A DNA stretch of 64,000 nt from the NCBI RefSeq assembly GCF_028283785.1, contig NZ_JAPWKB010000008.1:124001-188000 (forward strand), in the 5' to 3' direction. Position 1 is the first letter of the stretch. Every line of letters begins with the position of its first letter. Source of the DNA: Paraburkholderia sp. (lineage in GTDB: Bacteria > Pseudomonadota > Gammaproteobacteria > Burkholderiales > Burkholderiaceae). Below are positions 46,360-55,657 of the stretch, in pieces. The notes below the pieces were generated by a model. The model saw only the letters and a program-made list of their open reading frames with translations. It did no database searches and had not been told where the DNA came from. Position numbers and translations under genes: made by a program.

Positions 46360-47826
46360 ATGAACTCAACTCACTCCGCCTCTGATGATTACCGCGTCGA
46401 TCCCGAGATCTGTCGCCGCTTCTTTATCGACGGCCGCTGGACGTCACCCGCCCAAGCTGGATCGATGCCGGTCGTCAACCCGGCAACGGAACAGGTGATC
46501 GCCGAGATTGCGCGGGGTTCGGCGCAAGACGTCGATCGTGCGGTCGATGCCGCGCGTGCTGCGTTCGATGCGTGGTCGGCGACGTCCGTCGGCTTTCGCG
46601 CAGCGATTCTCGAGCGAATTCATCAGCTGATTATCGACCGCACCGAAATGCTCGCGCAGGCGATCTCGCTCGAGATGGGTGCGGCGATCGGCTTTGCGCG
46701 CGCCATGCAGGTGCCGCTCGCAGCGGAGCACGTGCGTGTTGCGTGCGACGTGCTGAAGGGCTATCGCTTCAGCCGCGTTGAAAATGGCACGGCCGTCGTG
46801 CGCGAGCCGATCGGCGTGTGCGGTCTCATCACGCCGTGGAACTGGCCGCTGTATCAGATCACGGCGAAAGTGGCGCCCGCGCTTGCCGCCGGCTGCACGG
46901 TGGTCCTCAAGCCGAGTGAGTTGTCGCCGCTCAGCGCGTTGCTGTTCGCGCAGATCGTTTACGACGCGGGTTTGCCGCCTGGCGTTTTCAATCTGGTGAA
47001 CGGCAGCGGCCCCGATGTGGGCGAAGCGATTGCCGCGCATCCGGATATCGACATGATTTCGATCACCGGCTCGAACCGCGCGGGCGCACTGGTCGCGCAG
47101 GCCGCCGCCCAGACCGTGAAGCGCGTAACGCAGGAACTGGGCGGCAAATCCGCGAACGTGATGCTGCCCGATGCGGATTTCGCGAAAGCCGTGCCGCTCG
47201 GTGTGATGGCTGCGTTCCGCAACGTCGGTCAGTCTTGCAGTGCGCCGACGCGGATGGTCGTGCCGCGCGACCGCCTGGCCGAAATCGAGGCGCTGGCCGC
47301 GACGATCGCCAATGCAATCGTCGTGGGTGATCCGCGCTCGGAGCACACTGTGCTCGGGCCGCTCGCCAACGAGGCTCAGTTCAATCGCGTGCAGACGATG
47401 ATCGATGCTGGCATCCGCGACGGCGCGAAGCTCGTGTGCGGTGGTCCGGGCCGCGTGCCGGGTTTCGACCAAGGTTTCTACGCAAGACCGACGATTTTCT
47501 CCGGCGTCGATCCGCTGATGCGGATTGCTCAGGAAGAGATCTTCGGGCCGGTGCTGTGCATCATTCCGTACGACACCGTGGACGACGCAGTCCGCATCGC
47601 GAACAGCACGTCGTACGGACTGAGCGCGCACGTTCAGGCTCAAGACCTCGACGCCGCGCGCGCCGTGGCGACGCGGATTCGCGCCGGGCAAGTGCATATC
47701 AATCATCCGGCCTGGGACCCGTATGCGCCGTTCGGCGGATACAAACGCTCGGGCAATGGGCGCGAGTACGGCGTCCACGGACTCGAAGAGTATTTCGAAA
47801 CGAAAGCGATCATCGGGTTCGGTTGA
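46360..47826 (+). CDS. NAD(P)-dependent aldehyde dehydrogenase
   Basis: This protein of about 488 residues has the aldehyde dehydrogenase motifs TPWNWPLYQI, KPSELSPLSA, ELGGKSANVM (catalytic Glu) and the nucleophile Cys in NVGQSCSAPTRM. A GTG nine bases earlier is an alternative start. The gene is followed by the HAD hydrolase gene 40 bases later and then by an FAD oxidase, so it may oxidise an aldehyde made by that oxidase. Substrate unknown. Confidence 0.92.
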   Translation: MNSTHSASDDYRVDPEICRRFFIDGRWTSPAQAGSMPVVNPATEQVIAEIARGSAQDVDRAVDAARAAFDAWSATSVGFRAAILERIHQLIIDRTEMLAQAISLEMGAAIGFARAMQVPLAAEHVRVACDVLKGYRFSRVENGTAVVREPIGVCGLITPWNWPLYQITAKVAPALAAGCTVVLKPSELSPLSALLFAQIVYDAGLPPGVFNLVNGSGPDVGEAIAAHPDIDMISITGSNRAGALVAQAAAQTVKRVTQELGGKSANVMLPDADFAKAVPLGVMAAFRNVGQSCSAPTRMVVPRDRLAEIEALAATIANAIVVGDPRSEHTVLGPLANEAQFNRVQTMIDAGIRDGAKLVCGGPGRVPGFDQGFYARPTIFSGVDPLMRIAQEEIFGPVLCIIPYDTVDDAVRIANSTSYGLSAHVQAQDLDAARAVATRIRAGQVHINHPAWDPYAPFGGYKRSGNGREYGVHGLEEYFETKAIIGFG

Positions 47827-47866
47827 ATCCGCAATCAACCGTCACACTGCTCACAAGGACCAGGAC

Positions 47867-48535
47867 ATGGCTCTCTTCAAACCCAAATACATTACGTTCG
47901 ATTGCTACGGCACGCTGACCCGTTTCCGGATGAGCGATCTCGCGCGCGAGACATTCGGCGACCGTGTCGCAGCCGACAACATGGAGCAGTTCACGAAGGA
48001 TTTCGCGTCGTATCGGATGGATGAGGTGCTCGGCGCGTGGAAGCCGTATCAGGACGTCGTGAAGAACGCGATTCGTCGTACCGTGAAGCGCTGGAACATC
48101 GAATACAACGACGCCGAAGCACAGAAGTTCTACGACGCCGTGCCGACCTGGGGTCCGCATCCGGACGTGCCGGAAGGTCTCGCGAAAGTGGCGAAGGAAA
48201 TTCCGCTGGTGATTCTGTCGAACGCGTCGAACGATCAGATCCAGAGCAACGTCGACAAGCTTGGCGCGCCGTTCCATCGTGTGTACACCGCGCAAATGGC
48301 GCAGGCGTACAAGCCGCGCCTGCCCGCGTTCGAGTACATGCTGGACAACCTCGGCTGCGGTCCGGAAGACATCCTGCACGTCTCGTCGAGCCTGCGATAC
48401 GACCTGATGGCCGCGGACGACCTCGGCATCAGGAACAAGGTGTTCGTCAATCGCGGACATGGTCCGTCGAATCCGGCGTACAACTACACTGAGATTCAGG
48501 ATATCGGTGGTCTGGCGGGCGTGGTCGGTCTCTGA
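47867..48535 (+). CDS. HAD hydrolase, haloacid dehalogenase type II-like
   Basis: This 222-residue protein has the HAD nucleophile Asp12 in FDCYGTL, a Ser/Asn motif (LSNAS), a Lys in YKPRLPAFEY and a fourth motif HVSSSLRYDLMAADDLG. True L-2-haloacid dehalogenases have SSNAWD there, with an Asn and Trp that bind substrate; this protein lacks them. It is therefore safer to call it a HAD hydrolase of unknown substrate. It sits between aldehyde dehydrogenase and FAD oxidase genes on one strand. Confidence 0.85.
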   Translation: MALFKPKYITFDCYGTLTRFRMSDLARETFGDRVAADNMEQFTKDFASYRMDEVLGAWKPYQDVVKNAIRRTVKRWNIEYNDAEAQKFYDAVPTWGPHPDVPEGLAKVAKEIPLVILSNASNDQIQSNVDKLGAPFHRVYTAQMAQAYKPRLPAFEYMLDNLGCGPEDILHVSSSLRYDLMAADDLGIRNKVFVNRGHGPSNPAYNYTEIQDIGGLAGVVGL

Positions 48536-48594
48536 TCGTCGGGATCGAAACATGCGGTGAGCGGTCTGCAATCGCAAACGGAGAAGGGAAAACG

Positions 48595-49752
48595 ATGCGT
48601 TTGGAAGCCGATGTGATCGTGGTGGGTGGCGGCTTCATGGGCGTCGCCACCGCCTTTTTCCTGCGTCAGCGCGGGCGTTCGGTGATCCTGCTCGAACGTG
48701 GGTTGATCGGGCAGCAGGCAAGCGGTGTCAACTTTGGCAACGTGCGTCGTCAAGGACGGTTCCTGCCGCAATTGCCGCTTGCCAATCGCTCGCGCGAGAT
48801 CTGGGGAAAGATGCCCGAACTCATCGGGCATTCCGCCGAATTCCTGCAATCGGGGCATTGCCGTGTCGGCTACCGACAGGAGCAGGCCGACGCGTTCGAG
48901 GTGTACGCGAAAGAGGCCGCGCACTATGGGCTGAAGCTCGATCTTTACACCGGTGACGCGCTGCGTGCCAAATTCCCCTATCTCGGGCGCGAGGTAAGGA
49001 CGGTGTCGTACTCGGCGATGGACGGCCATGCCAATCCGCGTCTCGCCGCGCCGGCGTTCGGCCGCGCGGCGGCGCGCGCGGGCGCGCAAATCGTCGAGAA
49101 CACCGAGATCGCCACGGTCGAAAAAGACGGTCGCGAGTTTCGCGCGACCAGCACCGACGGTCGTGTGTTTTGCGCGCCGAATATGGTGATCACTGCCGGC
49201 GCCTGGGGCAATCAGCTCAGCACGCAGTTCGGCGAACCCGTGCCGATCGCTGTGCATGGTCCGCAGATGGCGGTGACCGAGCCGGTCCCTTACCGGATAC
49301 GCGAGGTGGTCGGCGTGTCGTCGCCGATGATGGAAGAGGTGCTTTATTTCCGTCAGGTGGAGCGCGGCAATATCGTGATCGGCGGTTGTGCGCGGGTTCA
49401 GGCCTATCTGGACGAGCGACGGGCCAAGGTGCTTCCCGAGAACACGCTGCTGCAATTTCGTCAGATGGCGAGGCTCGCGCCTGCGTTGTCGCGCTTCAAC
49501 ATCATTAGGGTGTGGAGCGGCGTAGAGGGCTATATGCCCGATGAACGCCCGATCATGGGGCCGAGCGCGAAGGTGGACGGTCTGTACTACGCGTTCGGCT
49601 TTTGCGGGGCGGGCTTCCAGCTTGGACCGGGCGTCGGCGACGTGATGGCCGAACTGATCGACATCGGCACCACGAGCACGCCCATCGAACCGTTCTCGAT
49701 CAGTCGTTTCGCGTCCACGGCCGACGCGAGCATTGCACGCGCGGCGGCCTGA
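48595..49752 (+). CDS. FAD-dependent amine/amino-acid oxidase (DAO family)
   Basis: This 385-residue flavoprotein has the FAD motif IVVGGGFMGVATAFFLRQRG near the N-terminus and a DAO-type C-terminus (YMPDERPIMGPSAKVDGLYYAFGFCGAGFQLGPGVG is broken here by position: about residues 300-350). Family members oxidise secondary or tertiary amines or amino acids to imines, which hydrolyse to aldehydes. GGAGAAGGG precedes the start. With the aldehyde dehydrogenase it would form a short oxidation route. Confidence 0.88.
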   Translation: MRLEADVIVVGGGFMGVATAFFLRQRGRSVILLERGLIGQQASGVNFGNVRRQGRFLPQLPLANRSREIWGKMPELIGHSAEFLQSGHCRVGYRQEQADAFEVYAKEAAHYGLKLDLYTGDALRAKFPYLGREVRTVSYSAMDGHANPRLAAPAFGRAAARAGAQIVENTEIATVEKDGREFRATSTDGRVFCAPNMVITAGAWGNQLSTQFGEPVPIAVHGPQMAVTEPVPYRIREVVGVSSPMMEEVLYFRQVERGNIVIGGCARVQAYLDERRAKVLPENTLLQFRQMARLAPALSRFNIIRVWSGVEGYMPDERPIMGPSAKVDGLYYAFGFCGAGFQLGPGVGDVMAELIDIGTTSTPIEPFSISRFASTADASIARAAA

Positions 49753-49837
49753 AGACGTCGCGAAGCCCGTGGCGCTTCGCGAGGCCGCACGTGTGAGCGG
49801 CCGATCTGCCATCCCTTCCTGTCTGTTTTCTCTCTGA

Positions 49838-49859
49838 AAGGCGCCCGACCGGGCGCCTT
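49838..49859. terminator. Hairpin between convergent oxidase and GNAT genes
   Basis: AAGGCGCCC (49838-49846) pairs perfectly with GGGCGCCTT (49851-49859) around GACC. It lies between convergent stops and its T-containing arms favour a bidirectional terminator. Confidence 0.65.
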
Positions 49860-49868
49860 GACTCCTGC

Positions 49869-50744
49869 TTAATACATCGCCTGATTGACGATCGCGAACT
49901 GCCTGACGCGCGTGTCGGCCTGAGGTGCCGTTGGTGCATTGCGCACCATCTTCAGCGGCGTATCGACGTGCGCCATTCCCAGCGCGACGAGCCATTCGGC
50001 GAGCCCGCATTCCGCCGGAATATCGATGCGCATGAACTCGTCCGGCATGGCCGCGAGCCAGTGATGCACCAGCGCCTTCACCCCACTCAGATCGCCGGGC
50101 TCGGCAGCCACGACCGGGCCGATCACATGACCCCGGCCGAAGCGTCGCAGGATCGAAAAGCCGATCAGTTCGCCGTCACGTTCGAGCCCGATTCCCTGCG
50201 CGACTTCCAGCAACGCCGGCAAAACCGCACTGCGGTCCAGACCGCTCGCACGAGACGCGAGTTCGATCACGCGGGGCAGATCTTCCGCGCTGAGCGGGCG
50301 CAGGCGCTCGCCGTCCGGCAGCGCGGCGAGCGGCGGCGGCGAGATCGTGCCCTGGTGCTGCTGCGTCCAGCCGAATGCCTCGAAACCGAGCTTTTCGTAG
50401 AGCGGCTTGCCGGCGGGCGTTGCGTGCAGGAATGTGATCCGCCCGGCGGTTTGTTCGAGCAGCAGTTCCATCAGCTTGCGCCCGATGCCGTGTCCCTGAT
50501 AGTCGGGCGAGACGATTACCATCCCGAGCGACGCGCGATCCGCGCCGAATGCCCAGAACAGCGCGGTGCCGATCACGACGCCGTCCAGCTCGGCGACAAA
50601 GCCCGCGCCTGCCTCCAGCGCAAAGCGCCAGTCTTCGGCGCGATGCGGCCAGCGTACGGCGATGGAAAGACCGTGCGCCGCGTCGATATCGGTCACCGTG
50701 AACGCCCGGTAGCTAATGTGCAGTGTTTCTTTCGAAGCGGACAT
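49869..50744 (-). CDS. Tandem GNAT acetyltransferase, copy 1
   Basis: This 291-residue protein carries a GNAT domain in its first half, with the acetyl-CoA motif GHGIGRKLMELLLEQ and LGMVIVSPDYQ, and a second GNAT-like domain after about residue 140. The start at 50744 is chosen for AAGGA five bases before it; an ATG at 50759 is possible. It is strongly similar along its whole length to the protein at 58199-59083, including an ending of N-Q-A-M. It lies last in the minus-strand catabolic run. Substrate unknown; a small amine is likely. Confidence 0.85.
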   Translation of the reverse strand: MSASKETLHISYRAFTVTDIDAAHGLSIAVRWPHRAEDWRFALEAGAGFVAELDGVVIGTALFWAFGADRASLGMVIVSPDYQGHGIGRKLMELLLEQTAGRITFLHATPAGKPLYEKLGFEAFGWTQQHQGTISPPPLAALPDGERLRPLSAEDLPRVIELASRASGLDRSAVLPALLEVAQGIGLERDGELIGFSILRRFGRGHVIGPVVAAEPGDLSGVKALVHHWLAAMPDEFMRIDIPAECGLAEWLVALGMAHVDTPLKMVRNAPTAPQADTRVRQFAIVNQAMY

Positions 50745-50780
50745 CGGGTCCTTCTCCATCGTTGATTGAGCTTGAGGCTT

Positions 50781-50813
50781 ACTTTCACACCGCGCGTCAC
50801 GCGTTGATAGGAC
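50781..50813 (-). promoter_or_regulatory. Conserved motif upstream of GNAT copy 1
   Basis: On the minus strand GTCCTATCAA (50813-50804) is followed 18 bases later by AAAGT (50785-50781). The same pair with the same 18-base spacing precedes the second GNAT gene (59150-59118). It lies 36-69 bases upstream of the start and may be a promoter or operator preserved after duplication. Confidence 0.4.
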
Positions 50814-50859
50814 ATTCCTGTTGCGTGACGCGCGGCGCGGCTTGCGCCGGTTCGATGAG

Positions 50860-51204
50860 TCAGAAAATCACGTAGATCTTGCGCATTGCTTCGCGCACTT
50901 CCCACAATCCTTGGGTATTGGCTTCGAAGAACAACGTGTCGCCGCTGGCGAAATGCACCGTCTCTTCACCGTCCGGCGTGAACGAACCCGAACCGGCAAT
51001 GAAATGCATCACTTCGGCCTCTTTCACGACGCGTCGATAGGTGCCGGCCGAGCATTCGAACACGCCGGTATCGACGGCTTCGAGGCCCGGAATCACGACC
51101 TGACGACCGGTCACGCGTGACGGCTCGGTGCCGGGCAAACCGGCCGTGCCCCAATCCTCCGGCAATTCGCAGTGGACGGCTTGCCTGATCTGCTGAACCT
51201 TCAT
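50860..51204 (-). CDS. Small cupin protein (EutQ/DUF861-like)
   Basis: This 114-residue single-domain cupin has a metal/ligand region around EVMHFIAGSGSF and the second motif SGDTLFFEANTQGLWEV. A His of the first motif appears, but the pattern is loose, as in the EutQ and ureidoglycine-type groups. AAAGGAAAG lies five bases upstream. It is placed between the deacylase and GNAT genes, suggesting a supportive or regulatory part in the same route. Confidence 0.8.
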   Translation of the reverse strand: MKVQQIRQAVHCELPEDWGTAGLPGTEPSRVTGRQVVIPGLEAVDTGVFECSAGTYRRVVKEAEVMHFIAGSGSFTPDGEETVHFASGDTLFFEANTQGLWEVREAMRKIYVIF

Positions 51205-51254
51205 CGATCTTTCCTTTTACGTAGTTGGCGCGAGCGATCGACCGCCCGCCTGAT

Positions 51255-52268
51255 TCACTGTCGCCCGCTGGCGGATTGTTCGACGCGTTGCTCGATCTTC
51301 CCGAGCCGCACGACGGTCACGCCGGGGCGCAACTGACGCAGCGACGGCATCACCAGCATGCAATCGTCGTAGGGCGTGACGACCGGCTTGCCGTCCGACC
51401 AGCCAATCACCGAACCGGCCTTGTCGAAGACTTCGAGGCCCGTGTACGGTCCAGCGAAACGAAAATCCATGCTCTGCGCGACGACCGGCTCGGTGACCCG
51501 AACCACGTGCATCGTGGCCGGTAACGGCGCTATCCAGTCTGGCGGAAGGTCTTCCTGATCGACCACGCCGGCGAGCAGCAGGAAGCGCGCAGTGCTGTCG
51601 CGCGCCACGGTCACCGCGCTTGTTTCCCAGTGCTGACCGCATTCGATCAGCAGTGCATTGCGCGCACTGTTCTCGCGACCGAAGTCCTCGTAATCGCGCA
51701 TCCGGCGGCCTTCCGGATGGCCTTCATCGCAGATGACGGTGGCGGGCGTGCCGAGTTGCAGCGACAACGCGATGCCTTTTTTCAGCGGACCGGCGACGAT
51801 CAGCGGTGCGCTTTTTTCGTGCATCGAATGCAGATCGAGCAAGGTATCGACGGTATCGATTACCGGGCGCATCTGACGGGCGCGGCTGAGTTCGCTCGAT
51901 GTGCGTGAGAGGTCGTCGAGCACGGCCGTCGTCCACACCCGGTTGAAATCCTGATCGACGAAACGCGCGGCGTCGGGACGTTTGGGATCGAAGCGCGCAT
52001 ACGCATCGACGTTCGCGAATGCGAGTGTCAGCGTGCCGCGTCGGGGTCGCAGACCGGCGCGCAGCAAGTCGTCGACGACAATCGCGCCGCACACTTCGTT
52101 GCCGTGCGTCAGCGCGTTGATCATCACGTGCGGGCCGGGCACGCCGGAGTCGAACGTATGCACGTAGGGAATGCCGGTATTGCCGTCGGCGTGCGCCGAA
52201 ATGTCGGGGAATTCGATCTCGACCGGATACGGTTCGATGTTGTTGGGGTCCAACGCGTCGGCGTTCAT
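51255..52268 (-). CDS. AstE/aspartoacylase-type deacylase
   Basis: This 337-residue protein belongs to the M14-like succinylglutamate desuccinylase/aspartoacylase group. The zinc site is visible as ALTHGNEVCGA (His, Glu) and LLDLHSMHE (His). A catalytic Glu probably lies in NALLIECGQHWE. Such enzymes remove an N-acyl group from amino acids or diamines. GGAGG precedes the ATG at 52268, which overlaps the dehydrogenase stop by ATGA. It resembles DoeB of ectoine breakdown in family only; no ectoine hydrolase is seen. Confidence 0.88.
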   Translation of the reverse strand: MNADALDPNNIEPYPVEIEFPDISAHADGNTGIPYVHTFDSGVPGPHVMINALTHGNEVCGAIVVDDLLRAGLRPRRGTLTLAFANVDAYARFDPKRPDAARFVDQDFNRVWTTAVLDDLSRTSSELSRARQMRPVIDTVDTLLDLHSMHEKSAPLIVAGPLKKGIALSLQLGTPATVICDEGHPEGRRMRDYEDFGRENSARNALLIECGQHWETSAVTVARDSTARFLLLAGVVDQEDLPPDWIAPLPATMHVVRVTEPVVAQSMDFRFAGPYTGLEVFDKAGSVIGWSDGKPVVTPYDDCMLVMPSLRQLRPGVTVVRLGKIEQRVEQSASGRQ

Positions 52269-53737
52269 TCGAGTCCTCCCTGGCACAGGTATTTGATCGA
52301 CAGATAGTCGTCCAGTCCGTACTTCGAGCCTTCGCGACCGTAGCCGGATTCTTTCACGCCGCCGAACGGAGCCGCTTCCGACGACAACCCGCCTTCGTTG
52401 ATTCCGACGATGCCCGCCTCGAGTGCGCGTGACACCCGCTCGATCCGTCGCAGATCCTGGCTGTAGAAGTATGCGGCGAGCCCGAACGGTGTGTCGTTCG
52501 CGGCTTCGACGGCCTGTTGTTCCGAATCGAAACGAAACAGCGGCACGACCGGACCGAAGGTTTCCTCCGCGCATAACGCCATCGTCGCGTTCGCATCGCC
52601 GAGCACGGTCGGCGCGTAGTAATGCGCGCCGAGCGCGGACAGACGACTGCCGCCAGTCAGAACGGTGGCGCCATGTTGCAGCGCATCGTCGACATGACGC
52701 GCGATCTTGTCGACCGCGCGAAGATTGATCATCGGGCCGATCTGCGATGCGTCGTCCGACGCGGGACCGACGCGCAATGCCGCGACGCGCGTGGACAGCA
52801 ACGCCGCGAAGCGCTCGTACACGCCCGCCTGCACATACACCCGATTCGGGCACACGCAGGTCTGTCCGCCGTTGCGGAATTTTGCGGCAAGCAAACCTTC
52901 CACCGCCGCGTCGAGATCGGCGTCGTCGAACACGATAAACGGCGCATTGCCGCCCAGTTCGAGCGACAGTTTCTTGAGCGTCCCCGCCGATTCGCGCGCC
53001 AGATATTTGCCCACCGGCGTCGATCCGGTGAACGTGATCTTGCGCACGCGGCTGTCGGCGAGCCAGTCGGCGACGGTTTCGACGGCCATCTCGCGCGAGC
53101 TGGTGATCAGGTTGAGCACACCGGGCGGCACGCCCGCTTCGTGCGCAAGCTGAACCAGCGCAAGCGCCGTCAACGGCGTATCTTCAGCCGGTTTGCCGAC
53201 GACCGTGCAACCCGCCGCGAGCGCCGGCGCGATCTTGCGCGCGATCATCGCGAGCGGGAAATTCCACGGTGTAATGGCCGCGACGACACCGACCGGCTCT
53301 TTCACCGCACTCATTTTCTTGCCGCGTTGCTGTGCCGGAATCAGGTCGCCGTAGATCCGGGTCGCTTCGTCCGCGAACCACGCAACATACGACGCGCCAT
53401 AGGCGACCTCGCCACGACCTTCCGCGAGCGGCTTGCCTTGCTCAAGCGAGATCAGCGCGCCGAGCGCGTCCTGATTTGCCAGAATCAGCGCGTGCCAGCG
53501 ACGCAGCACGGCCGCCCGCTCTGCCGGCAGCCGCGCGCGCCAGTGCGGCAGCGCACGCGCGGCGGCATCGGTGGCGGCGCGCGCGTCGGCGGCGGAACTG
53601 TCCGCGACCAGAGCGATGCGTTCGCCGGTCGCGGGATTCGTCACGGCGAACTGCCGGTTACGCTGCGCCGGAACCCAGCGGCCATCGATGAAGTTGTCCG
53701 TGCGAATAAGCGGACCCGCTTGCTGTTCGAGTGTCAT
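52265..53737 (-). CDS. gabD: Succinate-semialdehyde-type dehydrogenase
   Basis: This 490-residue aldehyde dehydrogenase matches the GabD group: TPWNFPLAMIARK, GSTPVGKYLARES, ELGGNAPFIVFDDADLD (catalytic Glu) and FRNGGQTCVCPNR (catalytic Cys). It would oxidise succinate semialdehyde or a similar omega-oxo acid with NAD(P)+. It is coupled to both neighbours by ATGA and most likely acts on the product of the class III aminotransferase. Confidence 0.9.
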   Translation of the reverse strand: MTLEQQAGPLIRTDNFIDGRWVPAQRNRQFAVTNPATGERIALVADSSAADARAATDAAARALPHWRARLPAERAAVLRRWHALILANQDALGALISLEQGKPLAEGRGEVAYGASYVAWFADEATRIYGDLIPAQQRGKKMSAVKEPVGVVAAITPWNFPLAMIARKIAPALAAGCTVVGKPAEDTPLTALALVQLAHEAGVPPGVLNLITSSREMAVETVADWLADSRVRKITFTGSTPVGKYLARESAGTLKKLSLELGGNAPFIVFDDADLDAAVEGLLAAKFRNGGQTCVCPNRVYVQAGVYERFAALLSTRVAALRVGPASDDASQIGPMINLRAVDKIARHVDDALQHGATVLTGGSRLSALGAHYYAPTVLGDANATMALCAEETFGPVVPLFRFDSEQQAVEAANDTPFGLAAYFYSQDLRRIERVSRALEAGIVGINEGGLSSEAAPFGGVKESGYGREGSKYGLDDYLSIKYLCQGGLE

Positions 53738-54846
53738 GCGCGAATCCTTGATGAATCGTCGGGCATTCCGGCGATGCGGGCGGCGACGGCCTTGCCGACT
53801 TCGGCCGTGTTGGCGTTGCCGCCGAGGTCGCCGGTGTGCGGACCTTCTTTCAGCACGCTTTCGATGGCCGACAGGATCGCGTCGTGTGCTTCACGCTCGA
53901 CGCCTTTGCCGTGGCCGAGGAAGTCGAGCATCATCGCCGCCGACCAGATCATCGCGACCGGATTGGCGATGTGCTTGCCGGCGATGTCAGGCGCCGAGCC
54001 GTGAACTGGTTCGAACAGCGACGGGAAATTGCGCTCGGGATTCAGGTTGCCCGACGGCGCAATGCCGATCGTGCCGGTGCAGGCCGGGCCGAGATCCGAC
54101 AGGATGTCGCCGAACAGGTTGGAGGCGACGACCACGTCGAAGCGGTCCGGGTTCAGCACGAAGCGCGCGCACAGAATGTCGATGTGCTGCTTGTCCCACG
54201 AGATCTCCGGATAGCGCGCGGCCATTTCGGCGGCGCGCGCGTCCCACCACGGCATGCTGATCGAGATGCCGTTGCTCTTGGTCGCGACGGTGATTTTTTT
54301 CTCGCGACGCTGCGCGAGTTCGAACGCGAACTTCAGCACGCGCTCGGTGCCGTGACGCGTGAAAATGGCCTGCTGCATCACCACTTCGCGCTCGGTGCCT
54401 TCGAACATCGTGCCGCCCACCGACGAATATTCGCCTTCGGTGTTTTCGCGGACGATCATGAAATCGATATCGCCTGCCTTGCGTCCTGCGAGCGGTGACG
54501 GCACGCCTTCGAACAGGCGCGCGGGGCGCAGATTGATGTACTGGTCGAACTCGCGGCGGAACTTCAGCAGCGAACCCCACAGCGAGATATGGTCCGGCAC
54601 GCGATCGGGCCAGCCGACCGCGCCGAACAGGATCGCATCGCAATCCTGCAACTGCGCTTTCCAGTCGTCGGGCATCATCTGACCGTGCTGCTCGTAGTAG
54701 TCGCAGCTCGCCCATTCGATGTGGCGGAAATCGAACTGGATGCCGAAGCGCTGACTGATAGCTTCGAGTGCGCGCAAACCTTCGGGCATCACTTCGACGC
54801 CGATGCCGTCGCCGGGAATCACCGCGATCCGGTAAGTGCTGCTCAT
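53734..54846 (-). CDS. Decarboxylating D-malate/tartrate dehydrogenase
   Basis: This 370-residue enzyme is of the isopropylmalate dehydrogenase superfamily. The D-malate/tartrate branch is indicated by IEWASCDYYEQHGQMMPDDW, VRENTEGEYSSVGG, TVATKSNGISI and SNLFGDILSDL. These enzymes oxidise a 2-hydroxy acid with NAD+ and release CO2. The ATG at 54846 has GAGGAGAG upstream; an earlier in-frame start is unlikely. It is first of a tightly coupled set with the semialdehyde dehydrogenase and deacylase. Tartrate, D-malate or a related acid may be the substrate. Confidence 0.88.
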   Translation of the reverse strand: MSSTYRIAVIPGDGIGVEVMPEGLRALEAISQRFGIQFDFRHIEWASCDYYEQHGQMMPDDWKAQLQDCDAILFGAVGWPDRVPDHISLWGSLLKFRREFDQYINLRPARLFEGVPSPLAGRKAGDIDFMIVRENTEGEYSSVGGTMFEGTEREVVMQQAIFTRHGTERVLKFAFELAQRREKKITVATKSNGISISMPWWDARAAEMAARYPEISWDKQHIDILCARFVLNPDRFDVVVASNLFGDILSDLGPACTGTIGIAPSGNLNPERNFPSLFEPVHGSAPDIAGKHIANPVAMIWSAAMMLDFLGHGKGVEREAHDAILSAIESVLKEGPHTGDLGGNANTAEVGKAVAARIAGMPDDSSRIRA

Positions 54847-55098
54847 AACGACTCTCTCCTCATGGGCTCGCCTGCAGGCGCGAGCGTGAACGGTGAGACT
54901 CATTCTATGCGGGCGGCCACAGCATAAAAAATCGCATTTGAAGCGCAGACGCAGCGGACGTTCCGAAAAAAGCGCGCGAACGGAACGCGCGTCGCAGGAT
55001 GGCGGCGCGGTGTGCTGTTGAAAGAGAAGGGGATTGGATGACGCGACACTGAAACCGGACGCGGTGAAAACACCCGCTATGAAAACCGCGTCCGTCGA

Positions 55099-55596
55099 TC
55101 AGTTGTGGTTCTGCGAAAACAGTGTTTCGAGCGGGTAATGCGTCTTGATGAACGGCGTCTTGATGATGACGTAGCTGAAGTACTTTTCAATGCCGATATC
55201 GCGTTCGAGCAGTCCTTCGATGATGCTCTGATAATGGCTCACGCTGCGCGTGACGAACTTCAGCAGATAGTCGTAGCCGCCGCTCGCCAGATGGCATTCG
55301 ACGATCTCGTCCACATCGCGGATCGCCGCGACGAACTTGATGAAGTCTTCGCGGCGATGGTCGGCAAGCGTCACTTCGGTAAAGACGATCTGCACATCGC
55401 CGAGTTTTTCGAGCTGGATCTGCGCGCCGTAGCCGACGATATAGCCGGCCTTTTCCAGACGCTTCACGCGGATCAGGCACGGACTCGGCGAAAGGCCGAC
55501 TGCATCGGCAAGCTCGACATTCGTAATGCGGCCTTTCTTCTGCAATTGCGAAAGAATGCGCAGGTCAATCCGGTCCAGCTTGCAGTCGCTACTCAT
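55099..55596 (-). CDS. Lrp/AsnC-family regulator
   Basis: This 165-residue protein has an N-terminal helix-turn-helix (LDRIDLRILSQLQKKGRITN, then LSPSPCLIRVKRLEKAGYI) and a C-terminal ligand-binding domain (ECHLASGGYDYLLKFV). The start at 55596 is preferred since the helix-turn-helix family usually begins just before it. Its place between aminotransferase and dehydrogenase genes makes it the likely regulator of this cluster, responding to an amino acid or related metabolite. Confidence 0.92.
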   Translation of the reverse strand: MSSDCKLDRIDLRILSQLQKKGRITNVELADAVGLSPSPCLIRVKRLEKAGYIVGYGAQIQLEKLGDVQIVFTEVTLADHRREDFIKFVAAIRDVDEIVECHLASGGYDYLLKFVTRSVSHYQSIIEGLLERDIGIEKYFSYVIIKTPFIKTHYPLETLFSQNHN

Positions 55597-55657
55597 GTCG
55601 TGGTTCGGTCTAACGATCGAAAATTGTGCAGTAAAGCCAACCGATGTTATCACGCCA

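Noticed and set aside
51255..52268. DoeB of ectoine degradation
   Set aside because: The family matches, but ectoine hydrolase (DoeA) and the usual ectoine importer are missing.
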